64,000 bases of DNA, taken from positions 1,550,001 through 1,614,000 of the forward strand of contig NC_011666.1 in the NCBI RefSeq assembly GCF_000021745.1. The letters run 5' to 3'. The translations under genes were made by a program, and so were the position numbers. The notes under the pieces are model-generated. The model had not been told where the DNA came from. It worked only from the letters and a program-made list of their open reading frames with translations, and searched no databases. This document shows, piece by piece, positions 20,005 to 30,741 of the stretch. This stretch comes from Methylocella silvestris BL2 (GTDB lineage: Bacteria > Pseudomonadota > Alphaproteobacteria > Rhizobiales > Beijerinckiaceae). The stretch's first letter is position 1. The number at the start of each line of letters is the position of its first letter.

Positions 20005-20853
20005 TCATCTCGAGATAAGAACCGGGACCGGCGTCTGCGCCAGCAGAGTTCGCGTCACGCCGCCGAGGAGGAGCTCTTTCAGGCGAGCGTGACTATAGGC
20101 TCCGACAACCAGAAGATCCGACGCGTTCCGCTCGGCATAGCGAAGAATGAACTCCGCGGTCGACGCATCATCCGAGGTCGCCTGCTTTACGTCGACACGC
20201 GCGCCGTGCCGGGCCAAATGCAAGGCGATGTCGGCGCCCGGCTCCTCGCCGTGCGGATGTCTAGGCGGATCTATGACGAGCACCGTCACGGACTTTGCGG
20301 CGATCAGAAAGGTCATCGCGTCGGCGACAGCGCGCCGAGCCTCTCGCGTCGCATTCCAGCCGATCAGGACATGGTCGCCGATCGTCCGCCCTTTCCAGTC
20401 GTTGGGCACGACGAGAAGCGGCGTCCCGCTTGCGAGCAGAATTCGTTCGGGCGACATGTCGTCCGGGAGTCCATTCGGCTCGGGGTGACCGACGACGACC
20501 AGGTCGGAATGGAGAGAGTTGAGAACCGCCTCCTCCGCCGTTTGTCCGCGACCAATCGCACGAAACTCGCCGGAAACATCGAGCCCAGCGCAGAAGGCGC
20601 GAAAACGCTCGCCAACCCGCGCCGCGGCCTCTTCGGCGGCGCGGTCGCGTCGTCGTTCATAAGCCAGTTCCTCGGCGATCGCCTTGCTTCCGCGAGCATA
20701 GGACAGCGACGGAGGATCGGTCACGCCCGCGAAGATCACATGCGCCCCAACCAGATGAGCGGCGTACCTTTGAGCGAGCGCCGCCGCGTGACCTAACCGC
20801 ATCTCTCCCGAGGGGCTCGCATCGAGAAAGACCGTGATCGTCTTAATCTGCAT
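20005..20853 (-). CDS. Universal stress protein (tandem UspA domains)
   Basis: This cytoplasmic protein of 282 residues has two Usp domains. The first starts MQIKTITVFLDASPSGEMRL and ends LLVVPNDW. The second contains VLIGWNATREARRAV and ends LLVVGAYSHARLKELLLGG with VTRTLLAQTPVPVLIS, the G-2x-G-9x-G-S/T type nucleotide-binding motif. Usp proteins help survival under starvation and stress, by mechanisms that vary. It is transcribed in the same direction as the efflux operon downstream of tolC but with its own gap of about 100 bases. Confidence 0.9.
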   Translation of the reverse strand: MQIKTITVFLDASPSGEMRLGHAAALAQRYAAHLVGAHVIFAGVTDPPSLSYARGSKAIAEELAYERRRDRAAEEAAARVGERFRAFCAGLDVSGEFRAIGRGQTAEEAVLNSLHSDLVVVGHPEPNGLPDDMSPERILLASGTPLLVVPNDWKGRTIGDHVLIGWNATREARRAVADAMTFLIAAKSVTVLVIDPPRHPHGEEPGADIALHLARHGARVDVKQATSDDASTAEFILRYAERNASDLLVVGAYSHARLKELLLGGVTRTLLAQTPVPVLISR

Positions 20854-20960
20854 GATTGCGTTCCTCGGCCGAAGGACGGCGCTTTTGAGCTGTGGTCAGG
20901 GTGGGCTTGGCGATGTTGGGCATTGGCGCCTCCAAATGGTTTCCTGAGCGCTCCGCGTCG

Positions 20961-22490
20961 TCAGCGTCCGTCAGGCGTGCGCAGGCCGATCCACTTGTCC
21001 TTGACCTGCTCGAAATGAACGGTCGGATCATATTCGGCGACGTTCAGGCTGAGGTTGGCCGCCGAGAGCTTGCCGATCGCCGCCATCACATTGTAGGAGG
21101 CGACGACGCGGTCGCGCTGGGCGGTGACGAGGCTGACGCGCGTGTTCAGCAGCGTCTGCTGTGCGAACAAGACGTCGAAGGTCGTGCGCTGGCCAACCTT
21201 GGCCTCCTCGCGGATGCCGTCGAGGGCGATTTCCGCCGCCTTCACCGCGGCCTTGGCCGACTGGATGACCGCTTTTGACGAGTCGAGCTGCCCATAGGCC
21301 GAGACCACGGTGGCGCGGACGGAGTCGCGCTGCAGATCGGCCTGCAGCCGCGTTTGCGCCAGCGTCTCCTTCGCCTGGCGGACGCGGGCGTAGACTTCGC
21401 CGCCCATATAGATCGGCACCGAGATCTGTCCGACCACCTGTCCGTTGACGAGGCTCGCGTTGCGAATGCCCTGATAGTCGGTCGCGCGCTGCACGCTGCC
21501 GACGATATTGACGCTCGGGGCCAGTTCGCCCTCGACCAGCTTGACCTGCAATTCCGCCTGATCGACCGCATGTAGCACCGCCTGAATCGCCGGATGCTCC
21601 TCGAGCGCCAGAGCCACCGCGCTATTCATGTTCTTCGGCAGCAGGGCCTCGATGGTGCGCGCCGGCTCGAGACGGGTCGGCTCGACGCCGATGATCTGGC
21701 GGAAATTGGCGATGCTGTTTTGCAGATTGGCTTGCGCGACGAAATATTCCGAGCGCGAATTCGCCAGGCTCGATTCCGCCTGCGCCACGTCGGTGCGGGT
21801 CACTTCGCCGACATTGAAGCGGTCGCGCGTCTGGCGCAGCTGCTCTTCGAGAACGGTGATATTGTTGCGGCGAAGCTCAAGCACGGCGGTGTCGCGCAGC
21901 ACATTCATATAGGCGGTCGCGCCGTTCTGCAGGACGTTCTGCTCGGTGTTGCGCAGATCCTCGCGGGCGCCGAAAACGCCCGACTCGGCCTGCCGCACCG
22001 AATTCAGCGTGCGGTTGCCGTTAAAGACATTTTGCGTGACCGACAGACCGATCGTCGTCGGCAGGGTGCTGCCGTTAAGGCGCGTGCCGAGCTGGCGAAA
22101 GTCCTGATAATTATAGCCAACCTGCCCGGTCGCGCTGGCCTGCGGACGCCAGCCCGAAGTGGCCCGAGGGATATTCTCGTCCTGCGCGCGAACGCCCGCG
22201 CGCTGCTGGTTCATATCCGGATTGCCGATATAAGCGCGAACCAGCGCGCTCGACATCGTTTCGGCGGTTGCAGGCGGCGCAACCGCCAGGTTCGTCGCGA
22301 GAACCACGGCGACGCGGCTCAACGGCGTGATACGGCCGTTGAGGGCGCGCGCGAGCGGCGCGGAATCCGCTGTAGCGACCGTCTCGATCCGGCGGATGGC
22401 CATGGTCCACGTCGTGCGGGAGAAATGAACAACCGCTCGGCAAAATGTCGCGGATGCGGGGATGGCGGAGGCGGGCTTCAATCGCGTCAT
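20961..22490 (-). CDS. TolC-family outer membrane efflux channel
   Basis: This is the outer-membrane channel of a tripartite exporter. The 509-residue protein has two repeated coiled-coil halves typical of TolC ([22 protein letters not shown] in the first, [18 protein letters not shown] in the second) and N-terminal [19 protein letters not shown] hydrophobic stretch ending PPATAE is the likely signal peptide, preceded by an unusually long N-terminal region. The Met at 22403 is an alternative start. The start at 22490 overlaps the RND pump stop by four bases, so channel and pump are made together. Confidence 0.93.
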   Translation of the reverse strand: MTRLKPASAIPASATFCRAVVHFSRTTWTMAIRRIETVATADSAPLARALNGRITPLSRVAVVLATNLAVAPPATAETMSSALVRAYIGNPDMNQQRAGVRAQDENIPRATSGWRPQASATGQVGYNYQDFRQLGTRLNGSTLPTTIGLSVTQNVFNGNRTLNSVRQAESGVFGAREDLRNTEQNVLQNGATAYMNVLRDTAVLELRRNNITVLEEQLRQTRDRFNVGEVTRTDVAQAESSLANSRSEYFVAQANLQNSIANFRQIIGVEPTRLEPARTIEALLPKNMNSAVALALEEHPAIQAVLHAVDQAELQVKLVEGELAPSVNIVGSVQRATDYQGIRNASLVNGQVVGQISVPIYMGGEVYARVRQAKETLAQTRLQADLQRDSVRATVVSAYGQLDSSKAVIQSAKAAVKAAEIALDGIREEAKVGQRTTFDVLFAQQTLLNTRVSLVTAQRDRVVASYNVMAAIGKLSAANLSLNVAEYDPTVHFEQVKDKWIGLRTPDGR

Positions 22491-25400
22491 GGCTCGGTCG
22501 CCGGCTGAAGGTCCCGCGCCGTCGCATGTTCCTCATGATTCAAGCGTTTCACCTTGAACAGGCGCAAGACGACGACAAAGAACACCGGAACCAGAACGAT
22601 CGCCAGAACCGTGGCGGAGATCATGCCGCCGACGACTCCGGTGCCGATGGCGTTCTGGCCGCCGGAGCCCGCGCCGGTGGAGATCGCCAAGGGCGCCACG
22701 CCCAGAATAAAGGCCAGCGAGGTCATCAGGATCGGCCGCAGCCGCTCTCGCGCGGCGATCGCCGCCGCCTCGGCCAGATCCTCGCCCGCCTCGAAATTCG
22801 CCTTGGCGAATTCAACGATCAGGATCGCGTTTTTTGAGGCGAGGCCGATCGTCGTCAGCAGGCCAACCTGGAAATAAACGTCGTTGTTCAGTCCACGGAA
22901 GAAGGTGGCCAGAACCGCGCCGACGACGCCAAGCGGCACGACAAGCAGAACGGCGACCGGGATCGACCAGCTTTCGTACAATGCGGCAAGGCAGAGGAAG
23001 ACGACGATCAGCGAGCCGGCGTAGAGCAGTCCTGTCTGCGATCCGGATTTCACCTCCTCGTAGGACAATCCTGTCCAATCATAGCCAAATCCCGGCGGCA
23101 GCTTGCTGGCGATTTCCTTCATCGCCTCCATTGCGGCGCCCGTGCTCTGGCCCGGCGCCGGCGAACCCATGATTTCGATCGATGGGACGCCGCCATACCG
23201 TTCGAGCTTCGGCGAGCCATAGGTCCAGCGCCCTGCCGCGAAGGATGAGAACTTCACCATCTGGCCGAGCTTGTTGCGCACGTACCAGCTGTCGAGCTGA
23301 TCGGGCAGCATCCGCGAATGGCTGTCGCCCTGCATGTAGACCCGCTTTACTCGGCCGCGATCGATGAAATCGTTCACGTAGGCCGACCCCCAGGCCGCCG
23401 ACAGAGTGGTGTTGATGTCGGCGATGCTCAGGCTTAGCGCGTTCGCTTTCTCCCTGTCGATGACGATGGTATATTGCGGTTCGTCATCGATTCCATTGGG
23501 TCGCACGGCGACCAACCGTTGATCCTTGGCGGCCTCCGCCAACAGCTGGTTGCGAGCCTGCATCAGCTTGTCGTGGCCGAGATTGGCGCGGTCCAGGATC
23601 TGGAAGTCGAAACCGGTCGCATTGCCGAGCTCCAGCACGGCGGGGGGCGCGAAAGCGAACACCCGCGCGTCCTTGATCTCTCCGAACCGCGCCATGGCGC
23701 GTCCGGCGATCGCCTGGACCTTGTTCTGCTCGCCCGGCCGCTCGCTCCAATCCTTCAGTTTGACGAAGATCAGGCCGGCGTTCTGGCCGCGTCCGCCGAA
23801 GCTGAATCCGTTAACTTCGAAGACGCCCTCGACGTTATGAGATTCGTCCGTGCGCAGATAATCCGAGACCTCGTCCAGAACCTGTTGCGTTCTTATGCTG
23901 GTGGCGCCGGGCGGGGCGACGACCTGCGCGAACATCACGCCCTGGTCCTCGTCCGGCAGAAATCCGCTGGGTATGCGTACGAACACGAGAACCAGCACGG
24001 TCGTGACGCCGACGAACGCCAACATGGATAGAATCGGATGAGCGATCGCCAGCTTCACCACGCCGACATATCTGCGGTTGCCGCGATCGAAATTGCGGTT
24101 GAACCAGCCGAAGAAGCCGCGCTTGCCGCCTTCCTTTGGGCGCTTCAGGATGGTCGCGCACAAGGCTGGCGTGAAGACCAGCGCGACCAGCACCGATAAG
24201 ATCATGGACGAGACGATTGTGATGGAGAACTGCCGGTAGATGACGCCGGTGGATCCGCCGAAGAACGACATTGGCAGGAAGACCGCCGTCAGCACCAGCG
24301 CGATGCCGACCAGCGCGCCCGAGATCTCGTCCATCGATTTGCGCGTGGCTTCCTTGGGAGAGAGATGATCTTCCTCCATCACGCGTTCGACATTCTCGAC
24401 GACAACGATCGCGTCGTCGACCAAAAGACCGATGGCGAGCACCATGCCGAACATCGTCAGACTGTTGATCGAGAATCCCGCCAGCGACAGGATGGCGCAG
24501 GTTCCGAGCAGCACGACAGGAACGGCGATCGTCGGGATCAGCGTCGCCCGCAGGTTCTGTAGAAAAAGATACATGATCAGGAAGACGAGGACGACCGCGA
24601 CGATGAGCGTCTCGACCACTCCATGGATGGAAAGCTCCACGAATGGCGTGGTGTCGTATGGATAGATCGCCTCCACCCCAGACGGGAAGTTCGGCCGCAG
24701 CTGTTCGATGGTCGCGCGCACCGCCTTCACCGTGTCCAGCGCGTTGGCCCCGCTGGCGAGCTTCACCGCCAGGGCTGAAGCCGGACGCCCATTGTATTTG
24801 GTGTCGACGGAATAGCTTTCGCCGGCCAGTTCAATCCGCGCCACGTCGCGGAGCAGGACTTTTGCGCCGGTCGGCTCGACCCGCAGCAAAATCTCGCCAA
24901 ATTGCTGCGGCGTCTGCAGATAGGACGGCCCGATGATGGTCGCGTTGAGCTGCTGGTTCTTGACGGCGGGCAACCCGCCGAGTTCGCCGGCCGCCACCTG
25001 GACATTCTGCGCCTGGATGGCCGCGCTGACGTCGCCAGGCGTCAGGGCGTAATTGTTCAGTTTGGCTGGATCGAGCCAGATGCGCATGGCGTATTGCGAG
25101 CCGAAAAGCTGGTAATCGCCAACGCCGGGGGTCCGGCTGATCGGATCTTGGATCGAGGACGCGATGAAGTCGCCGAGATCGGCGGAGGTCATCGCCCCGT
25201 CCGTCGATACGAAGCCGACCACGACAAGGAAGTTCTTCGTGGCTTTCGCCACCTGGATGCCCTGTTGCTGCACCGCCTGCGGCAGGCGCGGCTGCGCCAG
25301 TTGCAGCTTGTTTTGCACCTGCACCTGGGCGATATCCGGGTTCGTGCCCTGGTCGAAGCTGAGAGTGATGGTGATGCTGCCATCCTTGTCGCTCTCGGAC

Positions 25401-25636
25401 GAGAAATACAGCAAATGGTCGAGGCCGCTGAGCTGCTGTTCGATCACCTGCACCACGGTGCTCTGCACCGTCTCGGCCGACGCGCCCGGATAGGTGACGC
25501 TGATGGAGACCGCCGGCGGGGCGATGCTGGGATATTGCGCGATCGGCAACGTCAGGACGGCGACGGCGCCGGCCAGCATCACGATGATGGCCAGCACCCA
25601 GGCGAAGACCGGGTGGTCGATGAAAAAACGGGACAT
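22487..25636 (-). CDS. RND multidrug efflux pump (AcrB/HAE1 type)
   Basis: This inner-membrane proton-driven transporter has 1049 residues. It opens [20 protein letters not shown], has the duplicated six-helix blocks with two large periplasmic loops, and carries the paired aspartates of the proton relay in [14 protein letters not shown] in helix 4. [15 protein letters not shown] and the second-half [13 protein letters not shown] are typical of the hydrophobe/amphiphile efflux subfamily. The ATG at 25636 lies eleven bases after the adaptor stop. Such pumps export solvents, dyes and antibiotics; the location beside an aromatic catabolic cluster suits solvent defence, but that is inference. Confidence 0.95.
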   Translation of the reverse strand: MSRFFIDHPVFAWVLAIIVMLAGAVAVLTLPIAQYPSIAPPAVSISVTYPGASAETVQSTVVQVIEQQLSGLDHLLYFSSESDKDGSITITLSFDQGTNPDIAQVQVQNKLQLAQPRLPQAVQQQGIQVAKATKNFLVVVGFVSTDGAMTSADLGDFIASSIQDPISRTPGVGDYQLFGSQYAMRIWLDPAKLNNYALTPGDVSAAIQAQNVQVAAGELGGLPAVKNQQLNATIIGPSYLQTPQQFGEILLRVEPTGAKVLLRDVARIELAGESYSVDTKYNGRPASALAVKLASGANALDTVKAVRATIEQLRPNFPSGVEAIYPYDTTPFVELSIHGVVETLIVAVVLVFLIMYLFLQNLRATLIPTIAVPVVLLGTCAILSLAGFSINSLTMFGMVLAIGLLVDDAIVVVENVERVMEEDHLSPKEATRKSMDEISGALVGIALVLTAVFLPMSFFGGSTGVIYRQFSITIVSSMILSVLVALVFTPALCATILKRPKEGGKRGFFGWFNRNFDRGNRRYVGVVKLAIAHPILSMLAFVGVTTVLVLVFVRIPSGFLPDEDQGVMFAQVVAPPGATSIRTQQVLDEVSDYLRTDESHNVEGVFEVNGFSFGGRGQNAGLIFVKLKDWSERPGEQNKVQAIAGRAMARFGEIKDARVFAFAPPAVLELGNATGFDFQILDRANLGHDKLMQARNQLLAEAAKDQRLVAVRPNGIDDEPQYTIVIDREKANALSLSIADINTTLSAAWGSAYVNDFIDRGRVKRVYMQGDSHSRMLPDQLDSWYVRNKLGQMVKFSSFAAGRWTYGSPKLERYGGVPSIEIMGSPAPGQSTGAAMEAMKEIASKLPPGFGYDWTGLSYEEVKSGSQTGLLYAGSLIVVFLCLAALYESWSIPVAVLLVVPLGVVGAVLATFFRGLNNDVYFQVGLLTTIGLASKNAILIVEFAKANFEAGEDLAEAAAIAARERLRPILMTSLAFILGVAPLAISTGAGSGGQNAIGTGVVGGMISATVLAIVLVPVFFVVVLRLFKVKRLNHEEHATARDLQPATEP

Positions 25637-25647
25637 GAATGGACGCC

Positions 25648-26859
25648 TTACTGCGCGGCCGGCTTGGCGCCGGCCAAAGGCTCGGCGGACGCCATGCTGT
25701 TGTGGCTGAGCTTTGCCTCGTTGACGGTGACCTGCATGCCGGGCCGGGCCATCTGCACGCCGCTCACGATCAGCCTGTCGCCATCGTTGAGGCCGCTTGT
25801 GATCAGCCACGCGTCGCCGATCGCGCGGTCCGTCGTCAGGAGCCGGCTTTGCACCTTGCCCTCGGCGTCGACGATCAGCGCCGTCGGCTCGCCTTTCTGG
25901 CTGTGCGTGACCCCTTGCTGAGGCGCGAGGATTCCGTTCTGCCGGATCCCCTCCTGCAGCTGGGCGCGAACGAACATGCCGGGCAGCAGCAGACCCTCGT
26001 TATTTGGGAAGATCGCGCGCACGATGACGGCGCCTGTCCCCTGATCGACGGTGACTTCGCTGAATTGCAAGACGCCCGCGTGATCGTAGCTGGAGCCGTC
26101 GTCCAGCAGCAGCTTGACGGGCGCCTGGCCGTTCCCCGCGCTTTTGATCTGCCCGCTTGCCAACTCTCGCTTGAGCCGCAGGATCGTGGTGGCCGGCTGC
26201 GTGACGTCGACGTAGATAGGATCGAGCTGCGTCACGGTGACGAGCACGGTCGTTTGGTTGGCCGTGACCAGGGCGCCTTCTGTGACCGAGGACCGGCTGG
26301 CGCGTCCGGTGATCGGCGACAAGACCTTCGTATAGGCGAGATTGATCTTGGCGGCTTTAATCGCGGCCTCGGCGGAGGCGACATCGGCCTGAAATTGCTG
26401 CAGCGTCCCGACCGCGTTATCCAGATCCTGCTGGCTGACGATATTCTTCGCCGTCAAGGGCCGACGGCGGTCGACGGTCGATTGCGCAGTCCTCACCGAC
26501 GCCTGCGCGTGCAACAGCGACGCCCGCGCGCTGGCGAGGCTCGCTTCATACGGCGCCGGGTCGATCTGATAAAGTTCCTGGCCCGCCTGCACGACGTCGC
26601 CCTCGACGAACAAGCGCTTGAGGATGACCCCGCTGACCTGCGGCCTGACCTCCGCCGTTCGAAAAGGCGAGGTCCGGCCCGGAAGATCCGTGGTGAGGGT
26701 AACCGGCTCGGCATGCAAGGTGACGACTTCGACAGACGGCTTCGGCGGCGGCCCCGAGGGGCCGGCCTGCGTCGCCCCGTCACACCCGGCCAGGCCCAGG
26801 CCGAGAGCCATCACGCCGACGACGCCGAAGGGCCAAGCAGAAGCGCCAGAAATGTTCAT
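25648..26859 (-). CDS. RND efflux periplasmic adaptor (AcrA/MexA type)
   Basis: This membrane fusion protein bridges pump and outer-membrane channel. The 403 residues begin with a lipoprotein signal ending LGLGLAGC, so the mature protein is probably lipid-anchored in the periplasm. The lipoyl halves ([16 protein letters not shown] and [17 protein letters not shown]) flank an alpha-hairpin, followed by beta-barrel and membrane-proximal domains ([14 protein letters not shown]). It is the first gene of the operon, divergent from a TetR regulator. Confidence 0.94.
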   Translation of the reverse strand: MNISGASAWPFGVVGVMALGLGLAGCDGATQAGPSGPPPKPSVEVVTLHAEPVTLTTDLPGRTSPFRTAEVRPQVSGVILKRLFVEGDVVQAGQELYQIDPAPYEASLASARASLLHAQASVRTAQSTVDRRRPLTAKNIVSQQDLDNAVGTLQQFQADVASAEAAIKAAKINLAYTKVLSPITGRASRSSVTEGALVTANQTTVLVTVTQLDPIYVDVTQPATTILRLKRELASGQIKSAGNGQAPVKLLLDDGSSYDHAGVLQFSEVTVDQGTGAVIVRAIFPNNEGLLLPGMFVRAQLQEGIRQNGILAPQQGVTHSQKGEPTALIVDAEGKVQSRLLTTDRAIGDAWLITSGLNDGDRLIVSGVQMARPGMQVTVNEAKLSHNSMASAEPLAGAKPAAQ

Positions 26860-26950
26860 GGAGTTTCACTCTTCATTCAGCCGACGACGATGGACGGCGA
26901 CCGGCGCGCGATGGCCGGATGGCTGCGCAACCAATTAAGAAACCAGCCGG

Positions 26951-26966
26951 TTCCCATAAATGGAAA
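26951..26966. promoter_or_regulatory. Candidate TetR operator
   Basis: TTCCCATAAATGGAAA is a 16-base near-perfect palindrome (arms TTCCCAT and ATGGAAA, one mismatch). It lies in the 213-base gap between the divergent efflux operon and the tetR gene, where such regulators usually bind. No binding data are available; the assignment is positional. Confidence 0.45.
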
Positions 26967-27072
26967 CTGCACGGTTTCGATATCTATGTCAATGCTTCGC
27001 TGTTTGTGCTTTGCTCTCGTGGCGCGGGACGAGTCGGCCCGTTTCGGCGCCGCACAAAATAAAGAGGCTCAC

Positions 27073-27708
27073 TTGGCGACTGATCTGCAGACCAAACCGG
27101 CGGGCGTCGGCCGGCCGCGCCAGATGCTCGAAGACGAGCGCCGCGCGAAGCTTATATCCGCGGCCGCCGAGTTGTTCCTGCAAAAAGGCTATCATGCGAC
27201 GACGGTGGAGGACGTCGCGCGATGCGCCGGCATGTCAAAGAAAACCGTCTATCAGGTGTTCTCGGGGAAATCCGGGCTTCTCGACGCGCTGCTGACCGAA
27301 TGGTTCGCCCCTTATACGGTCCCGATCGATTCCGACGGCCGCTCGCCAAAGGATGTACTGATCGACGTCCTGTCGCGGCAGGTTAATTTCGCGCTGACGG
27401 ACCGACAGGTGGCGATGCTGCGCCTTCTGATCGCCGAGACGTCCTGCTCCGGGGAAATCGTCTCGGCCCTGGAGCGGCAGGGTCTCGGACGCGGCAAGGG
27501 GGCGCTGGAACAGTGGCTCGCCGCGCAGGCGGCGCTCGGAGTGTTGAAGATCGACAACGCCGAAGAGGCGTCCAGCATGCTGTTCTTTACGGCGGCCGGC
27601 GACTTCCTGATGGGTCTCCTGCTGCGAATTCGCCCGCGGCCCACCGCCGAAGAAGTCAACGCCAGAGTGGAGCAGACAGTGGCGGCCTTCCTCTACCTGC
27701 ACACGTGA
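27073..27708 (+). CDS. TetR-family repressor of the efflux operon
   Basis: This DNA-binding regulator has about 211 residues. The N-terminal helix-turn-helix is ISAAAELFLQKGYHATTVED with MSKKTVYQVFSGKSGLL. The C-terminal half is a ligand and dimer domain of the AcrR-like group (RQVAMLRLLIAETSCSGE). I favour the TTG at 27073 because AAAGAGG precedes it at good spacing and the protein then begins near the conserved GRPRQ; an in-frame ATG at 26992 lacks a ribosome site. Divergence from the RND operon makes local repression likely. Confidence 0.85.
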   Translation: MATDLQTKPAGVGRPRQMLEDERRAKLISAAAELFLQKGYHATTVEDVARCAGMSKKTVYQVFSGKSGLLDALLTEWFAPYTVPIDSDGRSPKDVLIDVLSRQVNFALTDRQVAMLRLLIAETSCSGEIVSALERQGLGRGKGALEQWLAAQAALGVLKIDNAEEASSMLFFTAAGDFLMGLLLRIRPRPTAEEVNARVEQTVAAFLYLHT

Positions 27709-27999
27709 CATGAACTCGACCTATGTCATTTAACCGGCGTCCTGCCGCGTCATGTTTGTCCTGTCCGTGTCCTGCTCGACAGGCTCACTATCTGGCCAGC
27801 GGCGGAGGCTCGAGACCGCGCTAAATTGCACGGCTCAAGGATTTATTTCGACGGCTGGATCTAGGTTCACAGAGAGAAACCCATCGCTTCCGGCAAAGCG
27901 GGCTGACCGCTGCGCACCACCTTCGAAACCAGCGCCCCCTTGCCGCCAAAATGATGAGACAAGGTCTCTTTCGACGCGCTCACGCGTTCCGCGACGTCA

Positions 28000-28246
28000 C
28001 ATGGAAAGGCGCCTGGGGCTGCACGATCGTCTCGCAGGCCGAGCACGAGGACTTCTCGCGCACCGTCTGGATCACCCGCCACTGACGCGGGATCGACTCC
28101 AGTGTCTCGGCGACGTCGTCGCCCAGCCTCGGCAGTGTGGTCGATCCGCAGCAGGGGCAGCTTTCAGACGTCGCGATCACGACGCGCCCGCGCGGCAGAT
28201 GCTCCGGAACGGGCGCGCGACGGCGCTTGTCTGTCTTGGCTGCCAA
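28000..28246 (-). pseudogene. IS66-family TnpC fragment (zinc-finger part)
   Basis: The segment reads KRRRAPVPEHLPRGRVVIAT, then CPCCGSTTLPRLGDDVAETL, then IPRQWRVIQTVREKSSCSAC. This is the Cys4 zinc-finger domain near the N-terminal third of IS66 transposases. The similarity ends near 28000, and neither the leucine-zipper start nor the DDE core is present, so it is a remnant. The flanks on both sides are unrelated low-information sequence. Confidence 0.8.
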
Positions 28247-28327
28247 CGCTTACAGGACTTGGAGTTCGTCTGCTGGAGCTTGGTGCTTAAGTTTATCAAT
28301 GTGAAAAGAGTTCTTCCGGAATGGCGC

Positions 28328-29146
28328 TTAACTTGGCCAACTACCGCCCAACCGTTGCGTCAATTCCCGACAAGAATTTAGCAAACTATCTGCTATTGCC
28401 GCGTCCCCTGCAGGGTCAAAGCTATTAGATGCAATGGTCGTCACCACCATGGTCAACTGCTTTTGTATATCAAACACAGGAACAGCTATTGCGCGCAACC
28501 CTGGCACCAGGTCGTTGCTGATTGACGCCATCTTTGCCTCACGCACCTTCAGCTTCACTGCATTAATATCTACTGGCGAAGTGGCTCGATCTAAGGCCAT
28601 CTCGGCGCGCTGGAGGTCAGCAACATGTTCCTCTTTCATGAAGGCAAGAAAGACGCGCCCAGTTGCGGAACGAGTGAGCGGCAGTCGAGAGCCGATTGAA
28701 ATCGTTGTGAAGACCGGCGGATTACCGGCATACCAGCGGATCACTGTCGGTCCCTGTTCGCCCCAAACTGTGATTAATGCTGTGCGGCCGGTCATATCGA
28801 CAAATTTCTGAACCAGGTCGCCGGCCTCAGCAAAGATATCCAGTCTGGCCATAGCCGCCAAACCAATGCGAATGGCGCCCGCAGCCATGTCGTACAAGCC
28901 GCTTTGGGCGTCTTGACGCAGTAATCCGCTGTTGACGAAGCTCGCAAGATAGCGGTGGGCTTGACTGGTAGACATCCCGGACGCACGTGCGATGTCGGTC
29001 AGGCCTGCCGGCGCGCCAAGACGTACTACTGCATCCAAGACGCCGACGCCGATCTCTACCGACTGGATGCCCTTTCGGCGAACGCTAGTCTGTTGGCTCG
29101 ATGAATTTCGGGGCAATTCGGCCTTCCTTGCACTGGATAACGTCAA
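28328..29146 (-). CDS. IclR-family transcriptional regulator
   Basis: This 272-residue regulator has an N-terminal winged helix (IGVGVLDAVVRLGAPAGLTD, MSTSQAHRYLASFVNSGLL) and a C-terminal effector domain with TVIRWYAGNPPVF, LPLTRSATGRVFLAF and LRAIAVPVFD. IclR proteins often control aromatic catabolism, and this one lies at the left edge of the catabolic cluster, so it is a candidate regulator of it. It is flanked on both sides by IS66 fragments in the same orientation, suggesting it moved in with them. Its base composition is lower in GC than the core genes. Confidence 0.88.
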   Translation of the reverse strand: MTLSSARKAELPRNSSSQQTSVRRKGIQSVEIGVGVLDAVVRLGAPAGLTDIARASGMSTSQAHRYLASFVNSGLLRQDAQSGLYDMAAGAIRIGLAAMARLDIFAEAGDLVQKFVDMTGRTALITVWGEQGPTVIRWYAGNPPVFTTISIGSRLPLTRSATGRVFLAFMKEEHVADLQRAEMALDRATSPVDINAVKLKVREAKMASISNDLVPGLRAIAVPVFDIQKQLTMVVTTIASNSFDPAGDAAIADSLLNSCRELTQRLGGSWPS

Positions 29147-29394
29147 TTGAACGCCGACGGTGCTAATGTGCGGTTGCTGTGTCGATAATGATTATCGCAT
29201 ATAACTGAGTCGGCCGGACAATTTTGAACGGGCGCGCGCGCCTCATGGGACAAAATAGCAGATTGCCGAACTGATCGCGAACCGGCCGCGGGATCCACAA
29301 ACTGTCGTTGACGAAAGCATTTAGCGGTCACCGAGAGGGGAGGGAGGCGGCAGTCTCATATTTCTTAAGCGTTGGACGACGATCGCAGGGTCGT

Positions 29395-29550
29395 TCAGGA
29401 GGCCTGAATAGAGATCTCGGGCAGCCTCAAATTCCACGTTAGAAGCTCATCGATGCGGGCGATGGGGTGATCGGCGATGCGCGCGATGACGTCGGTTAGC
29501 CACGCTTTGGGATCGATGTCGTTCATCTCGGCGGTTTCTTTCTGTCCAAG
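29395..29550 (-). pseudogene. IS66-family TnpC C-terminal fragment
   Basis: On the minus strand the sequence reads ETAEMNDIDPKAWLTDVIAR and then IADHPIARIDELLTWN, ending at TGA (29395). This is the C-terminal tail of an IS66 TnpC transposase. It cannot be the missing end of the fragment at 28000-28246: on the minus strand it lies upstream rather than downstream of that fragment. Two separate copies are therefore represented. Confidence 0.75.
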
Positions 29551-29599
29551 GCCATCTCACGTTCATTCTGCCCATGTCGGGCCGGAAGTCGAGGTCCGT

Positions 29600-30155
29600 T
29601 ATCGTTGGGATCGCTTTATGGACCCCGTGTTCGACAGTCCTACAGTGAGCAGCGCGCCGGCGGCTCGGTGGGCCACGTCGAGGCGACGCCGGGCGTTGTC
29701 GTTGTGCTGGCGGGCTGGATGCCCGATCCCGTCACCTGCGCCAGCATGGGTATCCGCGCGCCGAGATCCATGCTGACGGATCTGCATCGCCTTCTCGCGG
29801 AGCGCGGTTTCAGGGAAAGCTCTTTGGGTAATTCGAGAATCGCCGAGGAGGAACAAAATGAGCAAGTCGCCGCATCCGGTTCCGACATCCCAGCGCCATC
29901 CTGGCGCCGCGTCAACTCGACATTCCGTTCGATTCCATTCAACCGGAAAAGATGAGCGCCTCGGAGCGCGCGAAGGCAATCGGACGCCTAGCCATCCTCT
30001 TGATGCAAGCAGCGGGTCCCGCAAAGCAGGAGCGAGACGATGACGACGCCGATCTTTTTCCCGCGTGGGTGCTGAGGCGCAAGGTGGTGTTCTATGTCGT
30101 CAAGTCCTCTAAGGCGAAGGTCGAGACCAATCTCGAAAGCCAGTCCCGACAATAG
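29600..30155 (+). pseudogene. Unidentified broken small genes
   Basis: Two overlapping plus-strand frames look protein-like. One reads GHVEATPGVVVVLAGWMPDP and continues to EEEQNEQVAAS, ending at 29955. The other starts at ATG 29952 with MSASERAKAIGRLAILLMQA. An upstream piece (VRYRWDRFMDP, near 29597) seems to belong to the first in another frame. They resemble accessory open frames that accompany mobile elements in rhizobia, but I cannot name the family. The second frame loses protein character after about 30060. Confidence 0.4.
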
Positions 30156-30741
30156 GAACTCGTCGATGCACGCCGCCGGCGCGGCTTCCAGAATGTCGAG
30201 GTCATCGACGACGGTCTCGGGCACACAACAAGCGGAATGACGTCTCGGACTCGCTTCAACCAGCTTGCCGGGGCGGCCCTTGCGCTCTAAGTAAAGATCC
30301 CGTCCTCGCCACGCAGCCATCAGAGCTCGGGAACGCGATCGACCTGAACAAGAATGTGATCATCTGGCACGCGCAGACACACCGCTGCATTCGGATTGAT
30401 CCTCTGTCTCCTCCAGATAGGTTTTGGCCGGCTTTTCTTGAAGCTGGAAATGTTACGCCCGGCGGCCGAGCGTCCGTTGCGCCCAGGATCCGTCAGGAGC
30501 GCCTTGGCAAACCGCTCCTTTTCGTGAAATTCATGACAATCTCGATGCGACACCGAAAACTTGTCTGGCTAAAAGCGTTCGCGAAAGCGGCTCCGCGTCC
30601 CCCCCGAGGAGCGCGAGAGCGGCGCTTGGCAAAATCAAAATCGGGAACCGCTCTCGGAACATATTCCCTGGTCGTTCAGCTTTGGCGTCATTTCCAGAGA
30701 GATGCCGCAGATCACAAGGAAGCATCCAAACCGTTCACGGC
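30156..30741. other. Gene-poor stretch between IS remnants and channel gene
   Basis: No gene is supported here. Short frames on both strands lack codon bias and recognisable motifs. It is probably degraded mobile-element sequence. Confidence 0.4.

Noticed and set aside
25639-26991. Long plus-strand frame leading into the TetR gene
   Set aside because: This part lies antisense to the efflux adaptor; only the part after about 26992-27073 is TetR-like.
28000-29550. One IS66 transposase gene interrupted by the IclR gene
   Set aside because: On the minus strand the C-terminal piece lies upstream of the N-terminal piece, the wrong order for one split gene.
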